Positions 41,942 to 54,305 of a DNA stretch of 64,000 bases are shown one piece after another (position 1 is the first letter of the stretch; each line of letters opens with the position of its first letter). Both the position numbers and the translations under genes were made by a program. The stretch is taken from the NCBI GenBank assembly GCA_023053575.1, contig JAKZAP010000022.1, positions 13,868,518 to 13,932,517 on the forward strand. Direction: 5' to 3'. This DNA comes from Branchinecta lynchi. Its lineage: Eukaryota > Arthropoda > Branchiopoda > Anostraca > Branchinectidae. Under the pieces are notes generated by a model that saw only the letters and a program-made list of their open reading frames with translations, was not told where the DNA came from and searched no databases.

Positions 41942-44215
41942 CTAGTATTTGGGGGCATACGATGGGTAAGCTGGTGCCTTGTACGCTGGGTACGCTGGTG
42001 CCTTGTACGCTGGTGCAGGGTAAGCTGGGGTATTGTATGCTGGTGCTGGGTAGGATGGCTTGTAGGCTGGTTTGTAGTCGTATTTGGCCTCGCCGGAGTA
42101 CTGGACATCAGCGACGTATCCGGTGTAGTCATCAGCGGTGTATGAGACAGTCTGGACTCGGCCGTCTGGGAGAAGGGTCTGGTAGCTTCCCTTGACGTAT
42201 CCCTTGTCGTCAGCGGTCTCTTCGTGCTTGTAGTCATTGTAGGTGTAGTCGTCCTTCACGGCCCAGGCGAAGTTGTAAGGCGCTGGAGCATTCTGAAAAG
42301 CAAAACAAACATCAGTCTACTCCGGTCTAAGGACTGCTCGAGTTGAGAAATGGAGTTGAACTGGAATGTAGATTAAGTGTTTAAAGTTATATATATTTGT
42401 AGAATGTTGATTACAATGGGCTAACTATTTCTGAATGGGAGAAAAACGAAAATTTAACATCAATGAGTGGAGAACATCAAAGGGTTGTTCAAAGGGTCAA
42501 AAGTAAGTATTCCGCCCTTTTGCTGATCCCAAGAATAGGGCAGATATCATGCAACAGGCGGAGGAATATATTTGGCCAGATTTGGGACTACCAGATCGGA
42601 TGCACCGCTATTATTCAGTTCGGGAAGGGATATGTGTAATGGTGTGGGCCTGTGGGACAGTCCTAGGAACTAAGCGAGGTATAACTGAAGCGGAATTCTT
42701 TTTTCTTCTTTTTTCTTTTTTTTCCTTTTATAGGTAAGTAGTTATGTGGACTTTCGCGCGAACGCAAACCCTCATAGGTTTTTTCTCCAGCGCGAAAGTG
42801 TTTTTTTTTATTTATTTTGTGAATATTGAAAATAATAAACTTGAACTTGAACTTGAACAGCAATACATTGTACGACGACTATGTGGATACTAGGATCCCA
42901 AAATAGCCAATCCATCCCACGTTTGTTACATAATGAATGCTTCCTGCATGTAAGTTTATCAGCATGGTTGAAATAACTCTCACATTACATCCTCGTTATA
43001 TCCCCACGTTACAACCCAATTTGTCCCAGAAGATTTCTTTCCGTCTCGTTACGATGAGAGGGGAGGCAAAAATTAGCCGTTATTTTACGTTGCCTGTGAC
43101 TGTGATTGCAGAGTTAATTGCGGTAGCTGCAGTTAAGATTCTTCTTTTTCGGTTAACGCTTTAATTAGTACGACGTGCTGTGTGGTTGTGGTGATATTAA
43201 TGGCTTAATATTCTAAGGGGAAGCTGTCAGGTGCCTTATCCATGAAGTGATCGTGAGACAGTGTTAGATTTTATTTATGCTAGTAAGCCCGTTTTTTATT
43301 ACTGGGCGATGGCTGTTTAAATAGGAAGTAAAACTTTATTTCAAATTCAGCCCGCTTTTCCAATCCGTTTTTTTTTCTGTCTGGATGTCTCCGGTTTCCT
43401 TATAAATCTTAGGGTTATTTGTTATCAAATTATCTTCAGCCTAGAAACCTTCTACTTTTTGCTTGTTCCGTGGTGATCCTCTCAACAAATGCGTCGTCGC
43501 TTTCTTCTAACTAATAAATATACTTTTTTCTCTTCAACTTTCACTAACGATATGAAATTTGTTCTTACTTACTTTTAAAGGACAAATCTTCTTAGACGCC
43601 GAGTACTTTTTTTCTTTATCAAAGTTTCAAAATTCTAGTCCCGATTTAACCCTCGAAAAAAGCATGTCCGAACTCCAGACATCAGTATATACTCACGTCG
43701 TATGTCTTGTAGTCTGCCTTGTAGGCCGGCTTGTACTCCTGGTACGCTGGCTTCGGGTATTGGGGAGCAGCGGCGGCGACGGCGATAAAAGCGGCGATAA
43801 TGAAAACCTGCAGAAAATCAAGATTAATGAGTTGCAAAACCCACTAGATTGTGTGACTGTTTTAACAGGTTTGCCAGTTCATGTCTCAATCACAAGGCGT
43901 ACGATTTTCTTGGGGAAGCTGCCATCGACAGACCAACGCGCACTTGTAACTTTTTACGCAAGCGCGCTCCCACGGCCAATCCCTCCAACCCTATAATGCG
44001 TATAAGTCCTTTGTATTATTTTTTGTCAACTTCTGCCATTTCCTCTTATCTCATTTTCACAGCCCACTTGCTTCCTTCCAGACAAAGCGAATTAACAAGG
44101 ATTAGTCATTAACTGGGATCTTAAGAACACCTCGTGAACTTCAAGAAAACCTAAGCTGATTATTCCTGCTGTTATGGAGATCCTCGGTTAAAAAAACAGT
44201 AAATTTTACCTTCAT
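41942..44215 (-). CDS. RR-type cuticle protein, gene C (three exons)
   Basis: Secreted chitin-binding cuticle protein of 155 residues. The exons are 44,210-44,215 (ATG AAG), 43,697-43,807 (37 codons) and 41,942-42,292 (116 codons plus TAG), phase 0. The signal peptide MKVFIIAAFIAVAAA precedes APQYPKPAYQEYKP. The RR core is GSYQTLLPDGRVQTVSYTAD then GYVADVQY, identical to genes B, D and E. The tail has PAYNTPAY where B and E have PAYNAPAY, a marker shared only with gene D. Intron 2 contains the TTGAAC-tailed LINE fragment also found in D. Gene C and its upstream region form the unit that was duplicated to give D. Confidence 0.94.
42696..42858 (+). mobile_element. 5'-truncated LINE tail in intron 2 of gene C
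   Basis: About 160 bp ending 'aataataaacttgaacttga' and further TTGAAC repeats. It is absent from the matching positions in genes B and E and present in D at 49,912-50,074, so it entered after C split from B and E but before the C/D duplication. It contains a 'gcgcgaacg...cagcgcgaaag' potential hairpin. Confidence 0.7.
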
Positions 44216-44252
44216 GATGAACTTGTGAGCTTGTCTTTCTTACTACAGAAAC

Positions 44253-44288
44253 ACTGATACAATTCCTTTGATTCCGCCGATTCTTATA
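44253..44288 (-). promoter_or_regulatory. Core promoter of gene C
   Basis: TATAAG (44,283-44,288) and the initiator TCAGT (44,253-44,257, +1 at 44,255) are 33 bases apart on the minus strand. Confidence 0.75.
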
Positions 44289-44569
44289 CTTCCTGACTCT
44301 GAGATGAACAAGCCGGACGAGATTTAGGTGAACGCCCTAAAGTCCGCACCTTAGATTGGCACTATCCAGCTGGAGCTCTGAACCGCTGACCTATATTTTT
44401 GCGATGTTAACCTTACAAGGCCATTAAAACCAGTGATTGTCCAGAAGCGCTAAGCCTGGTGGGTGGGACGCTCTTTGACTGAGGATTTAAACGGTTCCGG
44501 TAAAATTTGGATGACTCGAGGTATCGCAGAATGGATATCCGGCCAAAACTGTGGAAACAAAATACTCAT

Positions 44570-44709
44570 AATGCACACGACTCAAAATGTGCACGATAAA
44601 TGCCAACGACTCATGATGCCAACGACTCAAAATGCCCACGACTCAAAATGCGCACGACTCAAAATGCCCACGACTCAAGATGCACACGACTCAAAATGCC
44701 ATCGACACC
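44570..44709. repeat. 16-bp minisatellite (block 2)
   Basis: Duplicate of 33,206-33,345, with one visible substitution (gcacacgac for gcccacgac). Confidence 0.85.
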
Positions 44710-44860
44710 TGTACTAGGTTGTAAACGGCAAGGAAAACGTCGGGAACTACTAATCAGAACCACACCGTGCAAAAACTTCGCCTGAAAGAAAGGGCGTTAT
44801 CTTACCATTCCCCGGGGACTCCACTAGCGGAATCCCCAAGTTATTGTGTGTCCAAGGGAC

Positions 44861-45149
44861 CAGAAGCGTTACAAACCAAAATGTTTTTTGTTTTTTTTTG
44901 GGGGGGGGGGGGGAAACGACTGTTTTCAAGAAAAAAACGACAGTTTTGAAAAAAGTCGAATGGTTTTCAGAAAAATGACTGTTTTGATACAAAATCAACT
45001 GATTTTCACAAAAACCGACTGTTTTCATGACACAAAATCAACTGTTTTGACAAAAAATCGCGCCGCTTCGCGCCGACTCGGTTATTTTTTACCGACTGGT
45101 CGACAACATTGAGGGGGAGGGTGTCCCCCCCCCAGTCGTTACGCCCCTG
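44861..45149 (+). mobile_element. hAT-like MITE, family hAT-2 (block 2)
   Basis: Duplicate of 33,497-33,784. The same flanking octamers caagggac/ctagggac show it was copied with the block rather than inserted separately. Confidence 0.85.
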
Positions 45150-45399
45150 CTAGGGACTCATTTCCCATATTCTCGTGAGTCCCCACAAAAAAACAAATAC
45201 AAGATAAAGTAAAACAGGAACAGGACCATGACCTTTACAAGCGTCATTAAAGGTTTTTCTTTTGTGAAAAGAAATGTCATTTGGGTGCATTCCCTGCGTT
45301 CTCGTTGTTTTCCGTACGGAGAGCCCCCCGGAAGTAACTCCCATCTCACCAAGGACTCCCCGGGGATTGTTCAACGTCATGAGACACAGGACTTTTGAC

Positions 45400-46325
45400 T
45401 GCAAGGTTTAAAGAAAGACGTAAAAGGCAGAAGTGAAGGGATACCTCTGACTTCGTAGAGGTTGTTCGTTTTTCCATCCGTCTGTTAGCAAGATAACTCT
45501 CGAAGGAGTTGAGATATTTTTTTCAAACTTGGTAAATTTAGATATTCCGTCAGCCCAAGCTGACTGCGAATCATATTTGACGCTGCAAAACTGATAAGTC
45601 AGCTACATTTTATTAGATCTATAAGTTCACAAATCAGATATTTATGGAAGAATCTTTAACTGTTTTTCCACGGGTTCATTTTCCAGCTAGAGCGGCTTGA
45701 GCCTGAAGAGGACCCTTGCCAAGAAGAGCCGAAATATAGCTCTAATAAAATGTAACTGACTTATCCGTTTTGCACCGTCAAATATTGGTATATGGATTCC
45801 GTCGATCGAAGTACAAGTCAAGTTTGCAGATGGGCTTCGTAGCCCTACATAGGGTGGGGGTTCAGTCAAATTGAGGGTCGAATTTTTATTTTTATTTTAA
45901 GCAAATAATAGTCGAATTAGAGGTAAGGAGACATGCGGAATCCATAGCTGAAACTAATTTTCTCGTCTGACAAATAGTTCCCCCAAAATCTGGTCTAAGC
46001 CAGAAATTTGTTAAAAGTCAAAGTTTCATCTGAAGTTGATTAGATGTTCGATATTGGGGTAAGGAGACATATCGAGTCCGTTTTTGTACTTTATTTGCTT
46101 GACGGACCAGTAGCTAGCCCGAAATCCGACTGAAGTCGGTTAGATATTGGTCACTGGAGTAAAAATACCTGCTGAAAGTGCCGTAACCGCTTCTCAACTA
46201 TCTGACAAGAATTTGAACCGGAAATTTCGGAAGGAACAAACTTGTTAAATCCGAATATTTATGGGTTTTCGACTAGCAACGTTATTCCGGTAGGGATCTG
46301 ATCTCAATCTAGGTAAGAAAAATCT
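45400..46325 (+). repeat. Family A repeat upstream of gene C (block 2), interrupted
   Basis: Duplicate of 34,040-34,960. It includes the 250-bp element with the ribozyme-like core (CTGAAGA 45,703-45,709, GAAA 45,731-45,734). Confidence 0.65.
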
Positions 46326-46349
46326 CAAGAAAAATTTTGCTTCGCACCC

Positions 46350-46772
46350 AGCTGAGCTGCCAGTGGTCTTGCTGAGAGAATTTGCCCCTTTTCTTGCTAA
46401 GCCAGTTGCATCAGTCATTAGCCAATGCTTTCGCGAGCAGGCGTTCCCTCGCCTCTAGAAAAAATCTTGCTTCTGGGTATCTACCATTATGGCTGCATCT
46501 CAGGCGGCAGCACAAAAGTTTATTTCCACCTCTATCACCTCATATTAGAGTGGCTAGACAAAGGTAGTGCGATCGTGGATGTGTTGCTAGTCTACTACCG
46601 CAAAGCATTCGATCTTCCAAAGCACCTGATAGCAGCAACGAGTCTCAAAGCGATGAGCGCAAAGAAGCACATTTTACTCTTGGTCTAGGTTTTTCACGCG
46701 ACAGACACCAGTGCGTCTACGGACTGTTTCCAGATGACCTTAACTCTGAATGGAGCGACTTTACCTGTGGGG
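46350..46772 (+). pseudogene. Reverse transcriptase remnant, 5' half (block 2)
   Basis: Duplicate of 34,985-35,407 with the same frame breaks. Confidence 0.65.
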
Positions 46773-48744
46773 CAGGGGCGTCACTAGCCTTTTACGATTG
46801 GGGGGGGGGGACGTCCGATTGTGCCGACGGGACTTATAATGTACCGAAAAAACGCGCCGCGGCAACGGCGCATTTCCTGCGAACACATAGCAGAACTGGT
46901 GTAATAGGATAAATTAAATGAAGCGCCGCAGGCGAAAATTTTGAAATGCACCTTTTTTGGTGAAATTTAATTATCACCCTACAAATTCTAGCTTTTAAGA
47001 AGGTGCACCAACCCCCCCCCCCCCCCGCTTCGCGGCAACGGCGCAGATTTCCTGCAACACACATAGTAGAACCGGGATAGTAGGACAATTTAAACTAAGC
47101 GTCGCAGGCGAAATTTTTGAAATCCTCCTTTTTTCTGGCAAGATTTAACTATCACCCTACAAATTCTAGCTTTTAATGAGGTGCACCAAAAATTATAAGC
47201 CTAAAATGCCAACTAAATGGCACGCCCTTCCTGTAAATAGAGAATACTACGAAATGTGCCCCAGGCGAAATTTTCTGGAAACGGTGATGATCAGAGCATC
47301 TCTTTGCGATCCCAAATATAAGTAAGGATCACCTATGAAATCATAGATCCGTCCGTTGTTTTAATTTACAGCAAGAACAAGTTCGTAGATTTTGCGTCAA
47401 AGGACGTGCTTGTTACCGGAGTACTGAAATCCTCAGGCCCGTTACTTATCCGACAAATTTATTTAGCACTTCAAAAAGTGACCAACAAGGAACGAAACAG
47501 AACGAAAAAGTGTTTGACGGTGCATGTAACAAGAAAAGAATCCAGATTTACCGACAAAATTTAAACTGTCGGTCTTGGCCCAACAGAAGTTTGCAGACTT
47601 TGATTTCATTTCTTATGTGTCAAACAAACCCGATTTGCCGACAAGACTTAAACTAGATTGCAGAATTTGATTTTGTTTGTGTAAAAATTCCAATTTACCG
47701 ACGAGACTTACGGTCTTCGCCACAAACGTTTACAGAATTTGATTTGATTTCTCATTTGTGAAAAAAAACCTATGTGACACCTTTTGGTCCTCGCCCGATA
47801 TAAGTTTACAGAATTTGATTTCTTACGTGTAAAAAATCCCGATGTGCCGACTAGACAAACTTTCGGTCTTCGCCCGACAATAGTTAAAATTTGATTTCTG
47901 TGGTGTGTAAAAATATCCCAATGTGTTGACGAGACAAACTTTCGGTCTTCGCCCAACAAAAGTTTGCTGAATCTGATTTCTGGTGTGTAAAAATATTCCG
48001 GTGTGCCGACAAAACTTAAGCTTTCGGTCTTCGCCCGACGAAATTTTGCAGAGTTTGATTTCTTATGTGGAAAACAGTCCCGATGTGCCGACGAGACTTA
48101 AACTTTCGGTCTTTGAACGACAGAAGTTTACAGAACTTGATTTCTTATGTGTGCCGACGAGACTTAAGCTTTCGGTCTTCGCCCGACAAGAGTTTGCAGA
48201 ATTTGATTTCTTATGTGTAAAACAATCCCGGTGTTCCGACAAGACTTGAAACTTTCGTTCTTCGCCCGACGAAAGTTTGCAGAATTTGATTTTCTTACGT
48301 GTAAAACAATCCCGATGTGCCGACAAGACTTAAACTTTCGGTCTTCGCCCGACGAAATTTTGCAGAATTTGTTTTCTTATGTGTAAAATAATCCCGATGT
48401 GCCGACGAGACTTAAACTTTCGGTCTTTGCCGGACAAAAGTTTACAGAATTTGATTTCTTATGTGTAAAATAATCCCGATGTGCCGACAAGACTTAAAAT
48501 TTCGGTCTTCGCCCGACGAAATTTTGCAGAATTTGTTTTCTTATGTGTAAAATAATCCCGATGTGCCGACGAGACTTAAACTTTCGGTCTTTGCCGGACA
48601 AAAGTTTACAGAATTTGATTTCTTATGTGTTCGTCGTCGCTCCGCGACGACAAACTAGTGAACTTTCGCCGGGCTTCGCCCGACGAAAGTAATTTCCCAG
48701 GACCTTTGGGGGCGGAGTCTCCCCCCCCCATAGTGACGCCCCTG
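46773..48744. mobile_element. hAT-like non-autonomous element, family hAT-3 (block 2), 1,972 bp
   Basis: CAGGGGCGTCACTA and TAGTGACGCCCCTG termini, without the LINE. The 82-bp array spans about 47,520-48,640. It contains the empty LINE target at 47,609-47,626. The right end has a strong hairpin, CTTTCGCCGGGC then GCCCGACGAAAG (48,663-48,690). Confidence 0.8.
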
Positions 48745-48916
48745 CCGCAGGGTACAAAATTTGGAGCGCTACTGTTCCTAGCTGTGACAAATGACATCTC
48801 TCTGGAACTGAGGTTTAAGTTCGTTGATGATGTCTCGTTGCTTTTGAAATACCTAGTGGAAGGTCTAACCCCTGTCCCGCAGTTGGCCCCTACCCTTTTT
48901 CCAGAGTTTGAGGAAT
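48745..48916 (+). pseudogene. Reverse transcriptase remnant, 3' half (block 2)
   Basis: Duplicate of 41,529-41,700, with the PQGT and FVDD motifs. Confidence 0.68.
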
Positions 48917-49157
48917 AGTGCAAAACAAGCATGTGATCGGTATGTGGCACTTGAGCAATAAACGATAACAATTGCTCGGTACAGCGTAAATATTGGCATG
49001 CAATGGCTACACTAAATAATGTACAAAGAACTACCTATTATGTGGCCTTACATTCTACGCTTTGCCAAATTTCTTCTAAAGGAATAGGATAATTTCTTCG
49101 TTTAATTTCGTCAAAGTACAAAAATATCTATCAAATTACTAATTAGCAGGGAGATCT

Positions 49158-51430
49158 CTAGTATTTGGGGGCATACGATGGGTAAGCTGGTGCCTTGTAC
49201 GCTGGGTACGCTGGTGCCTTGTACGCTGGTGCAGGGTAAGCTGGGGTATTGTATGCTGGTGCTGGGTAGGATGGCTTGTAGGCTGGTTTGTAGTCGTATT
49301 TGGCCTCGCCGGAGTACTGGACATCAGCGACGTATCCGGTGTAGTCATCAGCGGTGTATGAGACAGTCTGGACTCGGCCGTCTGGGAGAAGGGTCTGGTA
49401 GCTTCCCTTGACGTATCCCTTGTCGTCAGCGGTCTCTTCGTGCTTGTAGTCATTGTAGGTGTAGTCGTCCTTCACGGCCCAGGCGAAGTTGTAAGGCGCT
49501 GGAGCATTCTGAAAAGCAAAACAAACATCAGTCTACTCCGGTCTAAGGACTGCTCGAGTTGAGAAATGGAGTTGAACTGGAATGTAGATTAAGTGTTTAA
49601 AGTTATATATATTTGTAGAATGTTGATTACAATGGGCTAACTATTTCTGAATGGGAGAAAAACGAAAATTTAACATCAATGAGTGGAGAACATCAAAGGG
49701 TTGTTCAAAGGGTCAAAAGTAAGTATTCCGCCCTTTTGCTGATCCCAAGAATAGGGCAGATATCATGCAACAGGCGGAGGAATATATTTGGCCAGATTTG
49801 GGACTACCAGATCGGATGCACCGCTATTATTCAGTTCGGGAAGGGATATGTGTAATGGTGTGGGCCTGTGGGACAGTCCTAGGAACTAAGCGAGGTATAA
49901 CTGAAGCGGAATTCTTTTTTCTTCTTTTTTCTTTTTTTTCCTTTTATAGGTAAGTAGTTATGTGGACTTTCGCGCGAACGCAAACCCTCATAGGTTTTTT
50001 CTCCAGCGCGAAAGTGTTTTTTTTTATTTATTTTGTGAATATTGAAAATAATAAACTTGAACTTGAACTTGAACAGCAATACATTGTACGACGACTATGT
50101 GGATACTAGGATCCCAAAATAGCCAATCCATCCCACGTTTGTTACATAATGAATGCTTCCTGCATGTAAGTTTATCAGCATGGTTGAAATAACTCTCACA
50201 TTACATCCTCGTTATATCCCCACGTTACAACCAAATTTGTCCCAGAAGATTTCTTTCCGTCTCGTTACGATGAGAGGGGAGGCAAAAATTAGCCGTTATT
50301 TTACGTTGCCTGTGACAGTGATTGCAGAGCTAATTGCGGTAGCTGCAGTTAAGATTCTTCTTTTTCGGTTAACGCTTTAATTAGTACGACGTGCTGTGTG
50401 GTTGTGGTGATAGTAATGGCTTAATATTCTAAGGGGAAGCTGTCAGGTGCCTTATCCATGAAGTGATCGTGAGACAGTGTTAGATTTTATTTATGCTAGT
50501 AAGCCCGTTTTTTATTACTGGGCGATGGCTGTTTAAATAGGAAGTAAAACTTTATTTCAAATTCAGCCCGCTTTTCCAATCCGTTTTTTTTTCTGTCTGG
50601 ATGTCTCCGGTTTCCTTATAAATCTTAGGGTTATTTGTTATCAAATTATCTTCAGCCTAGAAACCTTCTACTTTTTGCTTGTTCCGTGGTGATCCTCTCA
50701 ACAAATGCGTCGTCGCTTTCTTCTAACTAATAAATATACTTTTTTCTCTTCAACTTTCACTAACGATATGAAATTTGTTCTTACTTACTTTTAAAGGACA
50801 AATCTTCTTAGACGCCGAGTACTTTTTTTCTTTATCAAAGTTTCAAAATTCTAGTCCCGATTTAACCCTCGAAAAAAGCATGTCCGAACTCCAGACATCA
50901 GTATATACTCACGTCGTATGTCTTGTAGTCTGCCTTGTAGGCCGGCTTGTACTCCTGGTACGCTGGCTTCGGGTACTGGGGAGCAGCGGCGGCGACGGCG
51001 ATAAAAGCGGCGATAATGAAAACCTGCAGAAAATCAAGATTAGTGAGTTGCAAAACCCACTAGATTGTGTGACTGTTTTAACAGGTTTGCCAGTTCATGT
51101 CTCAATCACAAGGCGTACGATTTTCTTGGGGAAGCTGCCATCGACAGACCAACGCGCACTTGTAACTTTTTACGAAAGCGCGCTCCCACGGCCAATCCCT
51201 CCAACCCTATAATGCGTAGAAGTCCTTTGTATTATTTTTGTCAACTTCTGCCATTTCCTCTTATCTCATTTTCACAGCCCACTTGCTTCCTTCCAGACAA
51301 AGCGAATTAACAAGGATTAGTCATTAACTGGGATCTTAAGAACACCTCGTGAACTTCAAGAAAACCTAAGCTGATTATTCCTGCTGTTATGGAGATCCTC
51401 TGTTAAAAAAACAGTAAATTTTACCTTCAT
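49158..51430 (-). CDS. RR-type cuticle protein, gene D (three exons)
   Basis: Secreted chitin-binding cuticle protein of 155 residues. The exons are 51,425-51,430 (ATG AAG), 50,913-51,023 (37 codons) and 49,158-49,508 (116 codons plus TAG). The deduced protein is the same as that of gene C, including the PAYNTPAY marker. Introns also match C closely, with scattered single changes (for example tgacagtg/tgactgtg near 50,316). It is the product of the 7.2-kb tandem duplication. Its upstream region beyond the promoter is older and resembles that of gene E. A poly(A) signal ATTAAA lies at 49,101-49,106. Confidence 0.94.
49912..50074 (+). mobile_element. 5'-truncated LINE tail in intron 2 of gene D
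   Basis: Duplicate of 42,696-42,858. Confidence 0.7.
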
Positions 51431-51467
51431 GATGAACTTGTGAGCTTGTCTTTCTTACTAAAGAAAC

Positions 51468-51503
51468 ACTGATACAATTCATTTGATTCCGTCGATTCTT
51501 ATA
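51468..51503 (-). promoter_or_regulatory. Core promoter of gene D
   Basis: TATAAG (51,498-51,503) and the initiator TCAGT (51,468-51,472, +1 at 51,470) are 33 bases apart. The sequence upstream differs from that of gene C, so C and D may differ in distal control. Confidence 0.75.
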
Positions 51504-51969
51504 CTTCCTGACTCTGTGATGAACAAGCCGGACGAGATTTAGGTGTACGCCCTAAAGTCCGCACCATAGGTTTGCACTATCCAGCTGGAGTTTTGAACCG
51601 CTGACCTATATTTTTGCGATGTTAACCTTACAAGGCCGTTTGAACCGGTTATTGTCCAGAAGCGCTAAGCCTGGTGGGTGGGACGCTCTTTGATTGAGGA
51701 TCTAAACGGTTCCGGTATAATTTGGATGAATCGAGGTATCGCAGAATGGATATAGGGCCAAAACTGTGGAAACAAAAACAGCGGCTAACACTCGTAACGT
51801 ACACGATCACAATACCCACGACTAAAAATGCCCACGACTCAAAATGCCCATGATTTGAATATTTGAGGTGTTCCGTTCGTAGTAAACTGGAAGTAGTAAT
51901 GAGTGAGAAACGAAAGGAGCAGACCGAGTATCAGAACGGTTATGACCGTATATTGAACTGGTATAATCT

Positions 51970-52065
51970 CAGTTCTAGTGAAAAAGATTTGAGATTTGTC
52001 AAAAAGGGGTAGGGAACGTTTTTGAACCTGTACTGGGATGTAAACACTGATGGAAGCACTGATCT
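51970..52065 (+). mobile_element. Eroded hAT-1 MITE upstream of gene D
   Basis: 'aaaaaggggtagggaacgtt' and 'tttgaacctgtactggga' followed by 'cactgatctaaaccacg' match the right half of the element at 59,016-59,297 upstream of gene E, at the corresponding position. The left terminus is not recognisable. Confidence 0.5.
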
Positions 52066-52329
52066 AAACCACGCCGTACAAAAACTTCGCCTGAAAAAAG
52101 GGTGTTATCTTACCCTTCCCCGGGGACTCCAGTAGCGGAATCCCCCCGTTTTGGTGTGTCCCATGGAGACTCACTACCCATATTCTCGTGAGTCCCTACA
52201 AAAATACAAATATAAAATAAAGTAAAACAGGACCACGACCTTTACAAGCGTCACAAAACTTTTTTCTTTTTTAAAAAAAAATTCATTTCGGTGCATTCCC
52301 TGTGTTCTCGCTGTTTTCCGTTAATTGTT

Positions 52330-52760
52330 TTGTTTAAATTGTTTTCCGTTAATTAGGGGTAATGAGACATGCGGAATCCATATCTGAAACTAATTTTCTC
52401 GTCCGACAAATAGATCGCCCCATATGACGAGAAACCAAAAATCTGTTAAAAGCCATAGTTTCATCTGAAGTCGATTAGATGTTCGATATTGGGGTAAGGA
52501 GTCTTACCGAATCCGTTTTTGTACTTTTGACAGACTGGTAGCTCGCCCGAAATCCGACTGAAGTAGGTTAGATATTCGTTACTGGAGTAAAAATACGTGC
52601 TGAAAGTGCTGTAACCGTATCTGAACTATCTGAGAAGAAATTTGAACCAATATTTCGGAATGAACAAACTTGCTAAATTCGAATACTTTGTTGGTTTTCG
52701 ACTAGTAACGGTATTCCGGTAGGGATCTGACCAAAATTTAGGTAATCTGACCTTGGGACA
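52330..52760 (+). repeat. Family A fragment upstream of gene D
   Basis: 'gagacatgcggaatccatat', 'tctgaagtcgattagatgtt' and 'cgaaatccgactgaagta' match the family A interior upstream of genes B and C. The opening blocks are missing. Confidence 0.55.
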
Positions 52761-52769
52761 AACAACATG

Positions 52770-52960
52770 TTTCCGCATTCCCCCTCTCTCTAGCCACGGT
52801 GGTCGGGTCGGGGAAGTGACTATTTCCACGTTGTTTGGTCGGGTCCCTGATATGCCTGCCAATTTTCATCGTCCTAGCACTTATGGAAGTTCCCTAACTC
52901 GAGAACAGTGAACTGTCAGACATACCAAGCGGAAAGTGATGGGTATATGGCACTCATGCG
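52770..52960 (-). repeat. Repeat family C fragment
   Basis: 'ttttcatcgtcctagcactt', 'gaagttccctaactcgagaa' and a 'gtatatggcac' block match the part of family C that lies beside genes B and E. Confidence 0.55.
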
Positions 52961-54036
52961 TAGCTGCAAGTGCCGTAAAAAGGGTTTGGTCAACAAATCC
53001 AATAATTATTGTGTTTCGGGATCTGTACTTGTAGCCTTGTTACTCGAAATTTTATCAGATTTTCATGGTTTTAATTAGCAAGTGTGCTTGTCGGTAAGTG
53101 ACGTTTTTACTCTATAAGTGAATTAGCGAACTCTTTGCTTCAGGTACTTCAACGACTGCGAAAAAGTAACACCCAGAGCGTCATTCAAATGTAATTTAGT
53201 GTTAGTCTCTCTACCCAATTCCCTCTGATGACCTCTGAGCAGGGGGGTCGCAAGGGGGGGGGGGGGTGCAGCCCCCCCCCCCACCTTTTTGAGATTCGGT
53301 AAAATTTTGGGCCAGAGGCCCAAAATTTTACTAAAATTGTTCGGTATTTTTCGAAAGCAGAACTTTTCGATATATTTACGGGGATTTGGTAGTTATACAG
53401 AATTCTAAATAAGCTATAGGTACGAATCTCTTCGGTATAATGATCGGGATTCGGTATAATTGCCAGTATTCGCTAGTTATCACGAATTTGGTGAGAGAAT
53501 TTACTGAAATCATTTGGTAATTTTTCGATGCCGGAACTATTCGGTATATTTATGGAGCTCCGTAGTTACATAAAATCTCGAATAAGCTATTGGTTCAAAA
53601 CTATTCGGTATTTGTATTAGGATTCGGTAATTTATTCAGTATAGTTTCCAGACTAGGAAGTTTCGACGAAAGTATACCGAATAAGAATATTGTTCGGTAG
53701 TCTTTCGATATCAAAACAATTCGGCATAATAACCGGGATACGGTAGTTATACAGAATCTCGAACATGCTATCGGTCTAAACTTTTTTGTTATAATAACTG
53801 GGATTCGGTAATTTATTCGTTACAATTGCCAGGACTCGGAAGCTACCACGAAGCTCGAGCTGGTCGCAGAAAAAAGGGATGATCAATGACAGTGGTTCCC
53901 AACCGGTGGTACGCGTACGCCAAGGAGTACGCGAGACCCTAGCAAGGGGTACGCGAAAGAACCGAACTTGATTTAGTCTGTAGCTTCAAAATCTCGCCTC
54001 GCTCAATTTTGATTACCGAAAGCCTAAAATTACCAG

Positions 54037-54236
54037 CAGAGGCATCACCAGCCAAAATGTATCTTAAGAGGCAAGGTATTTTTACTGACCGACAGGTCAT
54101 TTTCACCGACTTTTTTTTTTTTTTTAAACTACTTTTACGAAAAATCGCGGTGCGTCGCGCCGTCTCTTTTCTTTTCGATCGTCTGGCCGACCTTTTTGCG
54201 GGGATGGGTATTGTCAACCCGTGCGTGACTCCTCTG
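54037..54236 (+). mobile_element. hAT-like MITE, family hAT-2, innermost level
   Basis: The left end CAGAGGCATCACCAGCC plus AAAATG and the right end GTGACTCCTCTG are inverted copies. Flanking octamers attaccag/gttacaag agree at 6 of 8. It has the family's 'accgac' phrases and the 'aaatcgcggtgcgtcgcgcc' block. Non-coding. Confidence 0.72.
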
Positions 54237-54305
54237 GTTACAAGCCCTAGTGAAAGTCAGTGAAATAATGTTGGTTCAAATACAGCTAGCCTACTGTCGT
54301 AAAAT

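Larger units (their letters stand above)
32641..44004. repeat. Tandem segmental duplication, block 1
   Basis: This block matches 44,005-51,220 nearly base for base once the LINE at 36,286-40,398 is removed (unit about 7.2 kb). The offset is 11,364 on the left of the LINE and about 7,216 on the right. By eye only a handful of substitutions and some homopolymer length changes separate the blocks. It contains promoter and exon 1 of gene B, the intergenic transposon nest and most of gene C. Confidence 0.9.
44005..51220. repeat. Tandem segmental duplication, block 2
   Basis: Second copy of the 7.2-kb unit without the LINE. It holds promoter and exon 1 of gene C, the intergenic nest and exons 2 and 3 of gene D. 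The junctions fall in intron 1: upstream of the start codon, genes B and C match each other while D is diverged; downstream, C and D match while B is diverged. Unequal crossing-over in or near intron 1 explains this. Confidence 0.88.
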
